Of a stretch of DNA of 64,000 nt, positions 51,043-59,507 are shown in pieces. Made by a program: the position numbers and the translations under genes. Positions within the stretch are counted from its first letter, which is position 1. Every line of letters starts with the position of its first letter. Origin of the DNA: Ruminococcaceae bacterium YAD3003 (lineage in GTDB: Bacteria > Bacillota > Clostridia > Saccharofermentanales > Saccharofermentanaceae); the NCBI GenBank assembly GCA_900107185.1, contig FNPA01000010.1, forward strand, positions 62,001 through 126,000, given 5' to 3'. The notes under the pieces were generated by a model. It saw nothing but the letters and a program-made list of their open reading frames with translations, did no database searches and was not told the DNA's origin.

Positions 51043-51408
51043 TCAGTCGAGCTTGTTTCCGCAACCATTGCAGAATTTTGCGTCACCTACGACGTAAGGA
51101 CGGCCGCAGTTCTTGCAGTAAGCAGTAGAACCGGCTGCGATAGGAGCAGCAACTGCGGGAGCTGCAGCTGCAGCAGGAGCTGCCTGTGCCGTCGGCGGAG
51201 TGGTATTAACATAATTACCATCAGCATCGATAGCGTAAGCCTCATTGTGACGAAGCGGTGAGCGGCAAGTTGCGCAATATACGAAACCGTCCGCATACCA
51301 CGGTCTGAAATCGAGCTTATCATCCTGATACTGAATTACAGTGTGGCACTTGGGACATGTCTGCCTATATGTGAGACCGCTGTGCCAGAGAGCTCTTTGA
51401 AATGCCAT
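51043..51408 (-). CDS. Small protein with several zinc ribbons
   Basis: A 121-residue protein with CPKC, CATC and a C-terminal CKNC...CNGC zinc ribbon, and an Ala/Pro-rich linker in the middle (about residues 70-92). There are no membrane helices. GGAGG precedes the ATG. The function is unknown; it resembles the zinc-ribbon adaptors found throughout this window (see 1-732, 953-1399 and 14336-15730). Confidence 0.75.
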   Translation of the reverse strand: MAFQRALWHSGLTYRQTCPKCHTVIQYQDDKLDFRPWYADGFVYCATCRSPLRHNEAYAIDADGNYVNTTPPTAQAAPAAAAAPAVAAPIAAGSTAYCKNCGRPYVVGDAKFCNGCGNKLD

Positions 51409-51441
51409 AATCTAATCCTCCTTAATTTCCTGATTCTTTAA

Positions 51442-52083
51442 TTATACCACCTGTTCCGGCGGTTCATAAGTCCAGACCGAATACCTCTGCGGTTCTTTAT
51501 GGATATGGCGTCCGTTAACGCGGTATATCTCTTCCCTTCTTATAAGATTCCAGCCGGGTCTGTCATTCAGATAGTATCCGCTCTGCGCATCGACATAGTA
51601 GTAGAGTCTGATACTGTGGACCAGCTGCATCTCAAGAAGATTCACGAACAGCTTAAAAGTGTCAGTCTCCATCGGACGGTACATAAAAAGAACCGTGTAA
51701 TCGTTGTAATCCAGTCCGAATGCATCACCCTCGATGATCTCAACATTGCGGTAGGACTTAGTCCAATCTTTCGCTACCGAAGCCACAACGGGATTGATCT
51801 CTATTCCGGTAATCTTACATTGGCACCCCTGGTCTATCAGGTGTGCAATAACGCGTCCCTTGCCGCAGCCGATATCAATAAATGAATCGTCTTTTGTCAG
51901 CGTGAGGTCTTTCATCACTTCCGCGATTCCCAGATAAGGAACGGACTGGCTGCCTGTCGAACCGTAGTTTTTGGCATAAGGCGTCGGAACAAATACACCG
52001 AGATTTCTCCCGCTGATCTTCCTGTCTTTTTTTGAATCAAACCAGCACGAGAACTTGTTTGAAATTGCTACAACCGGATTCAC
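51442..52083 (-). CDS. SAM-dependent methyltransferase
   Basis: A 213-residue class I methyltransferase with motif I (FIDIGCGKGRVIAHL) and the acidic residue ending strand 2 (GIEINPVV). The substrate is unknown. It starts with GTG at 52083, one base after the CorA stop, and without a strong ribosome site, so it is probably translated by coupling to corA. A C-terminal catalytic-like motif cannot be assigned. Confidence 0.87.
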   Translation of the reverse strand: MNPVVAISNKFSCWFDSKKDRKISGRNLGVFVPTPYAKNYGSTGSQSVPYLGIAEVMKDLTLTKDDSFIDIGCGKGRVIAHLIDQGCQCKITGIEINPVVASVAKDWTKSYRNVEIIEGDAFGLDYNDYTVLFMYRPMETDTFKLFVNLLEMQLVHSIRLYYYVDAQSGYYLNDRPGWNLIRREEIYRVNGRHIHKEPQRYSVWTYEPPEQVV

Positions 52084-52084
52084 T

Positions 52085-52996
52085 TTACAACCATTTCTTC
52101 TTCTTGAAGAACAGGAGGCTCGCGACCACGATCACGATGCTGAGGATTATGATCACGGGGTATCCCCAGCGCCATTCGAGTTCGGGCATATAACGGAAGT
52201 TCATTCCGTACCAGCCTACGATCAGTGTAAGCGGCATGAAGATAGTCGTTACGACCGTGAGAACCGTCATGATGCGGTTCTGCTTGAGGTCTAACTGCGC
52301 CTTGTAGAGGTCTCGCAGCTGCATCGTGTAGTCTCTAAGGGACATCGATGTGTCGTAGAGTCTGGATGCACGGTCAATAAATAATCTGAAGTATCTTAAG
52401 TTTTCAGGTGCAAAGAAACCGTTCTCGTTCTCCTGGAATTCCTGAGCGAGGTCCATGAGCTGCTCGTAGTGTATTCTCAGATAACGGATATCGTTTCTGA
52501 TGTCGTTAAGGCGTCCGGACGGAAGGTTCTCATCTCCGTCGATTACCTTCTGTTCCATAGCGTCGAGCTCATCCTCGTACTTCTCCATGAGTCTCAGATC
52601 TCCCTTAACGATCTGGTCCAAAAAGTCGTACAAGAATCTCTCGAGACTCGGCATCTTCCATTTCTTAGTGCGCTGGATTCCGGTAATCAGCTTCATAGCC
52701 GTATCGCCGTCGTCGATAAATATAACGCCGTTCTCATCTAATGCAAAAGCGAATTTGCGGTCTTCGCCGGAAGGATTGTTTCTGTCAGGAATTGCAAAAG
52801 AACCAGTCAGCGAATCGTAGTTTACTTCTGCCTTGGTAAGGAAGATCTCGGACAGGTCGAGATCCATGTCGATTCCCATCGTGAAACTCTCTTTGGTCTT
52901 CTGCCACTCATCGAAAGAAAGTACCGCTACATACGGCTGGCCCTTTATATCATCACGAGAAACTTTTCTTAATGTTTCCTCAATTACGAAAAACAC
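52085..52996 (-). CDS. corA: CorA-type magnesium/metal channel
   Basis: A 303-residue CorA-family protein. A long cytoplasmic N-terminal domain ends in the stalk helix, followed by two C-terminal membrane helices with the ion-selectivity motif GMN (YGMNF) and a basic tail (KKKKW). I start it at the GTG at 52996, with GAGGGGTG upstream; the longer reading from an ATG at 53032 would place the start inside the TGTTATAAT extended -10. It carries Mg2+ or Co2+ into the cell. It is likely cotranscribed with the methyltransferase. Confidence 0.92.
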   Translation of the reverse strand: MFFVIEETLRKVSRDDIKGQPYVAVLSFDEWQKTKESFTMGIDMDLDLSEIFLTKAEVNYDSLTGSFAIPDRNNPSGEDRKFAFALDENGVIFIDDGDTAMKLITGIQRTKKWKMPSLERFLYDFLDQIVKGDLRLMEKYEDELDAMEQKVIDGDENLPSGRLNDIRNDIRYLRIHYEQLMDLAQEFQENENGFFAPENLRYFRLFIDRASRLYDTSMSLRDYTMQLRDLYKAQLDLKQNRIMTVLTVVTTIFMPLTLIVGWYGMNFRYMPELEWRWGYPVIIILSIVIVVASLLFFKKKKWL

Positions 52997-53030
52997 TGTA
53001 GTGCACCCCTCAAAAAACCTTAATATCGCC

Positions 53031-53039
53031 ATTATAACA
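53031..53039 (-). promoter_or_regulatory. Extended -10 promoter of corA
   Basis: On the minus strand TGTTATAAT covers 53031-53039 and overlaps an ATG in the corA frame, which argues that this ATG is not the start. Confidence 0.6.
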
Positions 53040-53066
53040 CGCGGTATAAATATTTATAAAAGAAAA

Positions 53067-53085
53067 GCCCGGCGTGTAACCGGGC
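53067..53085 (-). terminator. Terminator of the nitroreductase gene
   Basis: GCCCGG (53067-53072) and CCGGGC (53080-53085) form the stem, followed by TTTTCTTTT on the minus strand. Confidence 0.85.
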
Positions 53086-53192
53086 TTCATATAGGGGGAG
53101 GGTATGAAAAGCTTTTTGCTTTCTGGTAGCTTAAGTATCGACCCCCAAGTTGAAATCAACCTGAAATGGCAAGAAATTTCTTTCGCGGATTA

Positions 53193-53717
53193 TCAGACGT
53201 AATAAACGTAATTGTCTTTTCTGGGTGCGGGATCTTTCAAGGGCTCAGCCGCATAACCGAGTGCACAGTGACCGATGCCTTCGTAATCGCCTTCGATACC
53301 GAGTTTTTTGAGAAGGCTCTTACCAAAATCACTCTCGAATTCTTCTTTCGCTCTGTGGATCCAGATGCTGTCAACGCCGAGACTCGCAGCCGCATTCATG
53401 AGATTGCCCATTACGAGAGAACCGTCGTAAACGTGTGTGGGAATATTCTTGTCAGCTAAAACGATGAGGATAACCGGAGCTCCATAAAAAGGATCGAAGC
53501 CTTCATCCCATCCGCCAATCTTACGGTTTTCATCAGATATCTGATCTCTCAGAGCCTTGTCCGTGACAGCGATAATGAGAGGACTCTGCTTACCCATTCC
53601 GGTTGCTGCATATGTTCCTGCCCTGACGATCGCCTTGAGATCCTCATCCTTTACCATATCAGGCTTAAAGTTTCTGCAGCTTCTTCTTGTCTCCAAAACT
53701 TTTAATGTCTCATTCAT
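53193..53717 (-). CDS. Nitroreductase-family flavoprotein
   Basis: A 174-residue FMN-dependent enzyme. The FMN-phosphate motif RRSCRNFKPD (residues 11-20) and GTYAATGMGKQSP are typical, as is the C-terminal GHCALGYAAE. It reduces nitroaromatics, quinones or flavins with NAD(P)H, and may act in redox balance. AGGAGGA precedes the ATG. The gene is transcribed alone. Confidence 0.93.
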   Translation of the reverse strand: MNETLKVLETRRSCRNFKPDMVKDEDLKAIVRAGTYAATGMGKQSPLIIAVTDKALRDQISDENRKIGGWDEGFDPFYGAPVILIVLADKNIPTHVYDGSLVMGNLMNAAASLGVDSIWIHRAKEEFESDFGKSLLKKLGIEGDYEGIGHCALGYAAEPLKDPAPRKDNYVYYV

Positions 53718-53796
53718 TGGATTATCCTCCTAAGTGTGATTTCAATTACTATTGTCCTTGAACATTAAGGCGGATGTATATCAAATGGGTGGCTTA

Positions 53797-54906
53797 TTAT
53801 TCTCCAAGCATTTCTTTTCTGTAAGGGTTGTCATTACTTGCATCAAAACCCTTAAGAAGATATTTGTCGGGCATGTATTCATGAACGTCAACATCAAGGA
53901 AATAGTTACAGAATACGATCGCAACGTAAGTAATCTTTGTGTTGCCGTCCTGGTTTTCGGGGATCATGGCATAGACAAAACCATTGTATTCATCGGAATC
54001 CATCGCAACGATATCGTAGCCGTCAGGCTCGCCGGTGACTGTGTAGATACCCTCATAATCCTCAACGCCGATCGATTCGAGCCTTGCAATCTCCGCATCA
54101 TAGGAATCGCCGTAATCAAGCGTCATGTAGACAATATACTGCGGATCCCAAGGGTTGTAATACATAAGCTGGAACTCATCTGCAGGGGCCTCAATGGTCT
54201 CGGGAAAGATATCGAAGATCGGCTGTTTGCCCATGGTGTATTCGCTGTCCGGTTTACCGTCATGAATATACGTGTTGTAATCTGATACATTGTTCGTGAC
54301 CTTTACTTTTGCCCCGTAAAAACTCAAGGCAAACATACCGATAACCAATGCGCATATGAGTATATAATGGGTCACCAGCGCCAGTAGAACGATCGTCGTT
54401 ATCTTGATCGCCTTGACCGCCTTCCTGTGTTTACTGAGCCTTTGCAAAAGTCCCGTGACATACAGGGTAATAACACACATTATTACGAAGCAAATAAACG
54501 TTGCCAGTATCGCAGTGGAGCGTCTTAAGTCCGGTTCATATGATACCGTCTGCAGCACAAGGGCGATAATAGTTACCACTATTCCCGTAATGCTCGATGC
54601 CTGTACGAACCCCAATAGTTTGCTCTTCTCATTTCCCGCATAAGCCGCCATCTTGTCAGCGACTTCTCTTGTCTCTTCATTCATCCCGCTTTTCCTCTCC
54701 CCGTCTATGATCTCCCTTACATCGACATCATAGAAATCGGCAATCTCGACCAGCAGTGAGATGTCCGGAAGATTTGTTCCGGTCTCCCATCTTGAGACTG
54801 ATCTGTTGCTGACATTAAAATGATTTGCCAGTTCTTCCTGGGTAATGTTTTTTTCCTTTCGAAGTGACTTCAAAAAAAGCCCTGTCTTCTTCTGGTCCAA
54901 GAACAT
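53797..54906 (-). CDS. XRE-type HTH regulator with membrane helices and extracellular domain
   Basis: A 369-residue protein. Residues 5-60 form a Cro/C1-type HTH (ITQEELANHFNVSNRSVSRW); three or four membrane helices follow (about 95-210), then an extracytoplasmic domain of about 150 residues rich in Asp and Tyr. It is a one-component membrane sensor with DNA-binding output. Its HTH is closely similar to that of the 3178-3696 protein. AAAGGAGG lies before the ATG. A GACATA-A-TATGTC palindrome at 54993-55005 could be its operator. Confidence 0.85.
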   Translation of the reverse strand: MFLDQKKTGLFLKSLRKEKNITQEELANHFNVSNRSVSRWETGTNLPDISLLVEIADFYDVDVREIIDGERKSGMNEETREVADKMAAYAGNEKSKLLGFVQASSITGIVVTIIALVLQTVSYEPDLRRSTAILATFICFVIMCVITLYVTGLLQRLSKHRKAVKAIKITTIVLLALVTHYILICALVIGMFALSFYGAKVKVTNNVSDYNTYIHDGKPDSEYTMGKQPIFDIFPETIEAPADEFQLMYYNPWDPQYIVYMTLDYGDSYDAEIARLESIGVEDYEGIYTVTGEPDGYDIVAMDSDEYNGFVYAMIPENQDGNTKITYVAIVFCNYFLDVDVHEYMPDKYLLKGFDASNDNPYRKEMLGE

Positions 54907-55036
54907 CTCCTCCTTTCATCCGGTGTCAGATTACAACAGACCCCTCCAAAACAACACGACACAAAGCGGGAATTGCCGTATTTTTGCTATCAGACATAAT
55001 ATGTCGGGGCCCGTCCACGAACAACATTATATAACA

Positions 55037-55064
55037 TTGAAAAAAACACAATATTTGATAAAAT
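55037..55064 (+). promoter_or_regulatory. Strong promoter of the 55147 gene
   Basis: TTGAAA (55037-55042) and TAAAAT (55059-55064) are 16 bp apart, with an extended TG before the -10 and A/T-rich upstream DNA. The transcript leader would be about 75 nt. Confidence 0.75.
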
Positions 55065-55146
55065 TTTTTAAGGAAATTGATATGTCTCTCAAGGTGTGAT
55101 CAGTTTTCAATTCGGGGAATTTCCCAGCCAAGTCTAGGAGGTTAAT

Positions 55147-55533
55147 ATGGCTTTTGGTATCAAGCAGGTAAAAGTAGAAACAAAGAACAGTTACTCAATG
55201 GAGTCTCTCTATGAGGCAATCAAGGATCACGAATTTGCACCGGGTAAGCCTGAACTCGTTAAGAACGGTTTTGCTTATGTAATCGCTTTCCCTGCAATCG
55301 ACAGAAACAATCAGTGCCAGATCACACAGGGTTGGTTCAAGGGTAAGGAAGGAAACAAGTTCACTGTTATGAGAAATGAGCAGGCTGGTACAGAGAACCT
55401 TGTTAAGAACGCTATCCTCGATGACCTTACAGGCGGTTTCTCCAGCCTTGGTAAGCTCGGCGGTAAGAACAACAAGCTCGCTCAGGAGCAGGTTGACCAG
55501 GTTGTTGCAGAGCTCAAGAGCATGGATCTCTAA
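55147..55533 (+). CDS. Small soluble protein of unknown function, probably highly expressed
   Basis: A 128-residue protein with no signal peptide, no cysteine motif and no recognised family. It begins MAFGIKQVKVETKNSYSM, has a mixed alpha/beta core and a Gly/Lys/Asn-rich segment (GGFSSLGKLGGKNNK) before the C-terminal helix. A strong promoter, an AGGAGG ribosome site and a strong terminator suggest high expression. The role is unknown. Confidence 0.75.
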   Translation: MAFGIKQVKVETKNSYSMESLYEAIKDHEFAPGKPELVKNGFAYVIAFPAIDRNNQCQITQGWFKGKEGNKFTVMRNEQAGTENLVKNAILDDLTGGFSSLGKLGGKNNKLAQEQVDQVVAELKSMDL

Positions 55534-55560
55534 TCCACTATTAACAACTGAAATTATTAA

Positions 55561-55581
55561 GGGGCTGAATTTTTCAGCCCC
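55561..55581 (+). terminator. Terminator of the 55147 gene
   Basis: GGGGCTGAA and TTCAGCCCC form a perfect 9-bp stem, followed by TTTTTT. Confidence 0.95.
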
Positions 55582-55641
55582 TTTTTTGTCTGACGGTTCG
55601 CGACGGGTTTCCCGGTTGGAACTGCCGTTTTATCTGTTGGT

Positions 55642-55768
55642 CCGCGCGTGAATATTTTGTGTAGTAAATCCTGTCTGATACTACACAAAAAACTACACTT
55701 GTGAACAAGCGTGCAAAATTAGTGTAGTAAACACCTCGAAAGCATGCACTTTTTTTGCACGCGCGTGG
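55642..55768 (-). repeat. TACTACAC multi-hairpin element, copy D
   Basis: Read on the minus strand: a TTTTTTTGCA part, AATTTTGCACGCTTGTTCACAAG (the conserved core, 55700-55722 in short), GTGTAGT, then a GTGTAGTA/TTTACTACAC hairpin (55659-55686). The outer ends carry CCGCGCGTG and CACGCGCGTGG, a near terminal inverted repeat. One stem arm has been lost. It lies between convergent genes. Confidence 0.85.
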
Positions 55769-55815
55769 AACTCACGCAAACCGTGGAGGACTTGCACAGG
55801 CACCCCTCGCATATC

Positions 55816-57267
55816 TCATCCCATCTCGAAAACTTCGTCGGCCACTGCCTCAACGAACGCCCTGTCGTGCTCAACGAAAAGCATAGTAACATCACTGTTC
55901 TTGATAAGACGTTCAATCTCTTTTCTCATATAAACGTCGATATAATTCAGCGGCTCGTCCCATAGGAAAATATCGGCCTGTTCACATAACGAGAGCGCGA
56001 GCATAACAAACTTCTTCTGGCCCAGTGACAATGCATCGACATCACGGTATAGCATCTCTTTGGTAAATCCCATCTTGACCAGGATCGTCGAGAACTGTGT
56101 TTTATCACAACCGCGTTCATCAGCGATGTCATAAAGACACCCGCTCAAAGCGGAAGTATCCTGACCGACGTAAGAAATCTTCAGGCCCTTGGCAATGTGG
56201 ATATCTCCATCGGCAGTGATGGCCGGATCAGAACCTGCAAGGAACTTGATCAGCGTACTCTTGCCACATCCGTTATATCCTTCCAAAGAAATCTTCTGAC
56301 CTTGACCGACAACCAGGTTTATTCCGCCGGCAACAAGTTCACCGTCACGGTAAACCGACACATCCTTTAACACGACAGGCGTCTTGTCGTGATGCGTACT
56401 CCCGAAGATCTTCAGCGTCTGTTCGCGCTCGAGGTCCTTAAGAAGTGACTGCTTTTCTTCCAGCTTACGCTCGTTGCGGTGCTCCAGATTCTTGGACAGG
56501 GACATAAGCTTACTGGCCTTCTTTGCTTCGAAGGCTCTGCGGAAATGATCCTCTGCACCTTTCGGATTATTACGGCTCTTGCTTGTTTCCGCTTTAGAGG
56601 ACCACTGTGCGTTTTTCTTCATGGCAGCATCGATTGATGCCATCTCTTTTCTGATCTGGTTGTTGCGCGCGAGTTCAGATTCCTGACGCTGCTCGTTGTT
56701 TTCCCACCAGGTGCTGAAGGTCGCATTTACGAGCTCGATTCCGGACCTGGTAATTACCAGAGTATGATCGGTACAGCGGTCCAGAAAAGCGCGGTCGTGG
56801 GAGATCATGATGAAGCCTTCTTTCGATGCGAGATACGATGCGACTGCCTCTCTTCCCTGACGGTCCAAATGGTTTGTCGGCTCATCGATCAGGGGATAGA
56901 TTCCATCTTCCGCAAACAGATAAGCGAGCATCAGTTTCGTTCTCTCGCCGCCTGACAGAGTGTCGATGGGACGCCACATTATGTCCGGATTGGTGCCCAT
57001 AAGATTCAATTCCTTACGGACTTTCCATTCCTCAGTATCAGGCAGATTATCCACCGGAAATTGGGCCACGGACGGAACACCGTTAATGGTTCCCTCGTGA
57101 TCTAATTCACCCTCCAGAAGTTTGAAAAAAGTCGTCTTGCCTCTGCCGTTACGTCCGGCCAGAGCGAGCTTCCATGTTGTATCAATAGTCACATTGACAT
57201 TGTTGAAAAGATTAATGTCTGAACCATCGTATCCGAAGGTCAGATCCTTGATAGTTATCATTGGCAT
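55816..57267 (-). CDS. ABC-F family ATPase, probable ribosome-protection type
   Basis: A 483-residue soluble protein with two ABC domains. The first has GRNGRGKTT, LSGGERTK and LIDEPTNHLD; a charged helical linker of about 90 residues (about 190-290) is followed by the second domain with GYNGCGKST, a variant signature LSLGQKK and LWDEPLNYID. There are no membrane helices. ABC-F proteins of this size and linker act on the ribosome, and many give resistance to lincosamides, streptogramins or pleuromutilins. The attenuator leader upstream supports that role here, but substrate specificity cannot be read. Confidence 0.9.
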   Translation of the reverse strand: MPMITIKDLTFGYDGSDINLFNNVNVTIDTTWKLALAGRNGRGKTTFFKLLEGELDHEGTINGVPSVAQFPVDNLPDTEEWKVRKELNLMGTNPDIMWRPIDTLSGGERTKLMLAYLFAEDGIYPLIDEPTNHLDRQGREAVASYLASKEGFIMISHDRAFLDRCTDHTLVITRSGIELVNATFSTWWENNEQRQESELARNNQIRKEMASIDAAMKKNAQWSSKAETSKSRNNPKGAEDHFRRAFEAKKASKLMSLSKNLEHRNERKLEEKQSLLKDLEREQTLKIFGSTHHDKTPVVLKDVSVYRDGELVAGGINLVVGQGQKISLEGYNGCGKSTLIKFLAGSDPAITADGDIHIAKGLKISYVGQDTSALSGCLYDIADERGCDKTQFSTILVKMGFTKEMLYRDVDALSLGQKKFVMLALSLCEQADIFLWDEPLNYIDVYMRKEIERLIKNSDVTMLFVEHDRAFVEAVADEVFEMG

Positions 57268-57321
57268 AAAGATTCCTCCTAATTTGAATCTTCGCCGGAT
57301 AAGCCTGTATTAAAAAAAATC

Positions 57322-57344
57322 AGCCGCGACATACGGCCGCGGCT
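57322..57344 (-). terminator. Attenuator terminator in the ABC-F leader
   Basis: AGCCGCG (57322-57328) and CGCGGCT (57338-57344) form the stem, followed on the minus strand by GA and eight T. It lies between the leader peptide and the ABC-F start codon. CGGATAAG upstream can pair with CTTATCCG downstream, and a CGCGG upstream with the first arm, as alternative folds. Confidence 0.85.
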
Positions 57345-57408
57345 AAAATATCCAAAGTAATATATCTGAACACACAAAAAAGAACTTATCCGCGAGAATT
57401 ATAAATAA

Positions 57409-57429
57409 TCAGCAGACAGTCTTCCTCAT
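57409..57429 (-). CDS. Six-residue leader peptide of the ABC-F gene
   Basis: ATG-Arg-Lys-Thr-Val-Cys-stop, preceded by a strong AAGGAGG at the right distance. It is 141 bp upstream of the ABC-F gene, before the attenuator. A ribosome stalled here by an antibiotic would alter folding of the following RNA and allow readthrough, as known for ABC-F resistance genes such as vmlR. The peptide itself probably has no other role. Confidence 0.65.
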   Translation of the reverse strand: MRKTVC

Positions 57430-57462
57430 TGGTGTTCCTCCTTGTTTAGTATTTTCGCTGTA

Positions 57463-57491
57463 ATGATACAGTATCGGATTTTAAATTACAA
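57463..57491 (-). promoter_or_regulatory. Promoter of the ABC-F leader
   Basis: On the minus strand TTGTAA (complement of 57486-57491) and TATCAT (complement of 57463-57468) are 17 bp apart. The -35 overlaps the GH5 stop codon. The leader RNA would be about 190 nt long. Confidence 0.65.
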
Positions 57492-58526
57492 GACGTCCTT
57501 AAGGCCGTTCTTGATAACAACGTTCTCAGCATCAGAGATGCCGTAATCCATGCTCTTGTAATTCCACAGAGCGCTGCCGATTCCGTATTTATGGAAAGTA
57601 ATATGAATGTCTCTTATCCAGCGGAGTGCAGCTTCTTTGTCTGCCAGATCGATAACGCCGTATTCACCGCAATACATCGGGACATCATCTTTTGTTGCCT
57701 TTTTGATCGCGGGAGCAAAGAGATCTTCAAAAAACTTCGGGCCGATCTCGCTGATGCCTTCTTCGAAAATCGCTCCTGCCATTTCCTTAGGAAGGATCGA
57801 ACTGGCCTCCTGATACTCCTTGAGAGTTTTAGGATAGTCGATACGGAAATCACGGGGCATTACATCGATCCAGTGTGCACCCTGGTGAGTGAACATCAGG
57901 GGTTCATAGCAATGGAAGTTATAGACAACATGATCGTCGACAGGAACGTCGAGCCAGGGTACACTCTTTACGCTGTTATAGCAAACACCTCCGACAACGA
58001 TGTAGGCATCAGGTGCGATACTTCTTACCAGTGCGATATATTTTGTGAGAATACCATTCCACGCATTGATGATCTCATCGTCTTCAGGAACAACTTCATT
58101 AAGAGGTTCAAAAGCAACCATATCAGTATGGTCCTTGAATCTGTTTAAGATCTCTGTCCAGAGCTTGAAGAATCTGGCCTGGAGGTCGCTGTCAAGGAAG
58201 AACTTCCTCTTATCGGTTTTCTTCATCGGATCGAAAGTATATCCATACGCCTCATGAAGGTCGATGAGCATCTTAAGGTTATATTTTTTGCACCAGAGTC
58301 TGCAGTTCTCCAGATACTGGAAACCGGACTCTTTGAGGTTACCTTCCTCATCTTCAAGAACCATGTAATCAACAGGAACACGGACGTGGTCAAAACCGAA
58401 TTCGGAAATGTTTTTGATATCATCCTCAACAATGAATTCAGCGAAATGCTTCTCATCGTATACCTTAAACTGTGAGATCCAGCCGCCGAGATTTACGCCG
58501 TTCTTATAACCTTCGAATGTACGCAT
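57486..58526 (-). CDS. GH5-family glycosidase (endoglucanase-like)
   Basis: A 346-residue TIM-barrel enzyme. The N terminus (GVNLGGWIS) and HVRVPVDYMV are typical of GH5; the general acid/base Glu is in FEPLNEV and the nucleophile Glu in CGEYGVI. There is no signal peptide, so it would act on imported oligosaccharides, for example cellodextrins or mannan fragments, or on a cell-surface glycan during synthesis. The weak ribosome site (AGG) suggests modest expression. It lies 144 bp downstream of the glycan operon on the same strand. Confidence 0.88.
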   Translation of the reverse strand: MRTFEGYKNGVNLGGWISQFKVYDEKHFAEFIVEDDIKNISEFGFDHVRVPVDYMVLEDEEGNLKESGFQYLENCRLWCKKYNLKMLIDLHEAYGYTFDPMKKTDKRKFFLDSDLQARFFKLWTEILNRFKDHTDMVAFEPLNEVVPEDDEIINAWNGILTKYIALVRSIAPDAYIVVGGVCYNSVKSVPWLDVPVDDHVVYNFHCYEPLMFTHQGAHWIDVMPRDFRIDYPKTLKEYQEASSILPKEMAGAIFEEGISEIGPKFFEDLFAPAIKKATKDDVPMYCGEYGVIDLADKEAALRWIRDIHITFHKYGIGSALWNYKSMDYGISDAENVVIKNGLKDVL

Positions 58527-58670
58527 AGGAAAACCTGCCTTGTGCTTAATTAATCGTATATTACATTAGCCCGTTTGTTTGTGGAAGAATCCAAAATCAT
58601 TATTGACCGCTTTTAAGACAAAAAAGTAATGAAAATGGCCTAAGGATTTTTTGACCCGGCAGAATGTTTA

Positions 58671-59495
58671 TTACTTCACCTTACACAAATAGAGTCTGTT
58701 GATGTCGTATTTGGAAGGCGCTGTTATAGGAAGTATCTCATCAGGATAATCTTTGCCCTCGATGAAGGTGACATCAAAACCGGCATCCGTCATGAAACGG
58801 TCGGCATTAATTCCGAAGAGCCTTACATGATCTGACTGGCCATAGCGGTGCAGGCGCTCTTCATCAGTTGTAACACTCCTATCTTCATCGACGAGATCGA
58901 TATCAGGATTTACCGGAAACGAGCAAATGAAAAAACCGCCCGGACGTATGATACGCTTCATTTCCATGAGCGCCGTCATGACATCATCAACATGCTCGAG
59001 CACATGGTTGCAGATAACAAAATCATAAGAATTATCCGGCAGACCCGTCTTCTGGATATCAAGTTTTAACTGCGCATCAACGTTATAGAGATCTGCAGTC
59101 GTAACGTCCATTTTGTTACGCTTGAGCCACTTGATCACGCAGTTCTCAGGCGCAAAATATAAGATCTTTTTTGAGGTCAGAAGTGACTTGTTACCGATGC
59201 ACCATGAGGTAAGGATCCTGTGTCTCGGGAGTGAACCGCACACGTTGCACCGGATGTCCTGCGGGACACCTTCGAACAGGGATACATCGTAAAAATCAGG
59301 AATGACATAATCGCCCCTGCCGAAATTTTTGAACCTTATTCCGCAGCACGGACAATAGAGCTCAAGCTTCTTGGAAGAAAACGTCATTATGGTCTTGTAC
59401 TTGATACGTCTTAAGAAACGCGCGAAAGAAACCATCACTTTCCACATACCGTGCGGAAGAGTGTTTTTAATTTTCCTGATGGTTTTATCGTTCAT
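58671..59495 (-). CDS. SAM-dependent methyltransferase with zinc-ribbon N terminus
   Basis: A 274-residue protein. The N-terminal part has two Cys pairs (CPCC near 50, CNVC near 86), followed by a class I methyltransferase core (FAPENCVIKWL, DLDIQKTGLPDNSYDFVICNHVLEHV). The CNHVLEHVDD motif is typical of methyltransferases that act on sugars or polysaccharide ends. It ends the glycan operon. Probable role: methylating or modifying the sugar chain built by the preceding enzymes. Confidence 0.8.
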   Translation of the reverse strand: MNDKTIRKIKNTLPHGMWKVMVSFARFLRRIKYKTIMTFSSKKLELYCPCCGIRFKNFGRGDYVIPDFYDVSLFEGVPQDIRCNVCGSLPRHRILTSWCIGNKSLLTSKKILYFAPENCVIKWLKRNKMDVTTADLYNVDAQLKLDIQKTGLPDNSYDFVICNHVLEHVDDVMTALMEMKRIIRPGGFFICSFPVNPDIDLVDEDRSVTTDEERLHRYGQSDHVRLFGINADRFMTDAGFDVTFIEGKDYPDEILPITAPSKYDINRLYLCKVK

Positions 59496-59507
59496 CCGTT
59501 ATCCCAA

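Noticed and set aside
52997-53032. Longer corA start at ATG 53032
   Set aside because: The ATG lies inside the TGTTATAAT -10, so it could not be in the transcript; the GTG at 52996 has a proper ribosome site.
55082-55099. Five-codon ORF (MSLKV) in the leader of the 55147 gene
   Set aside because: It has AAGGA upstream, but no terminator or alternative stems follow, so there is no sign of attenuation; probably chance.
57591-58148. Plus-strand frame of 185 codons opposite the GH5 gene
   Set aside because: Antisense shadow; the GH5 motifs on the other strand are clear.
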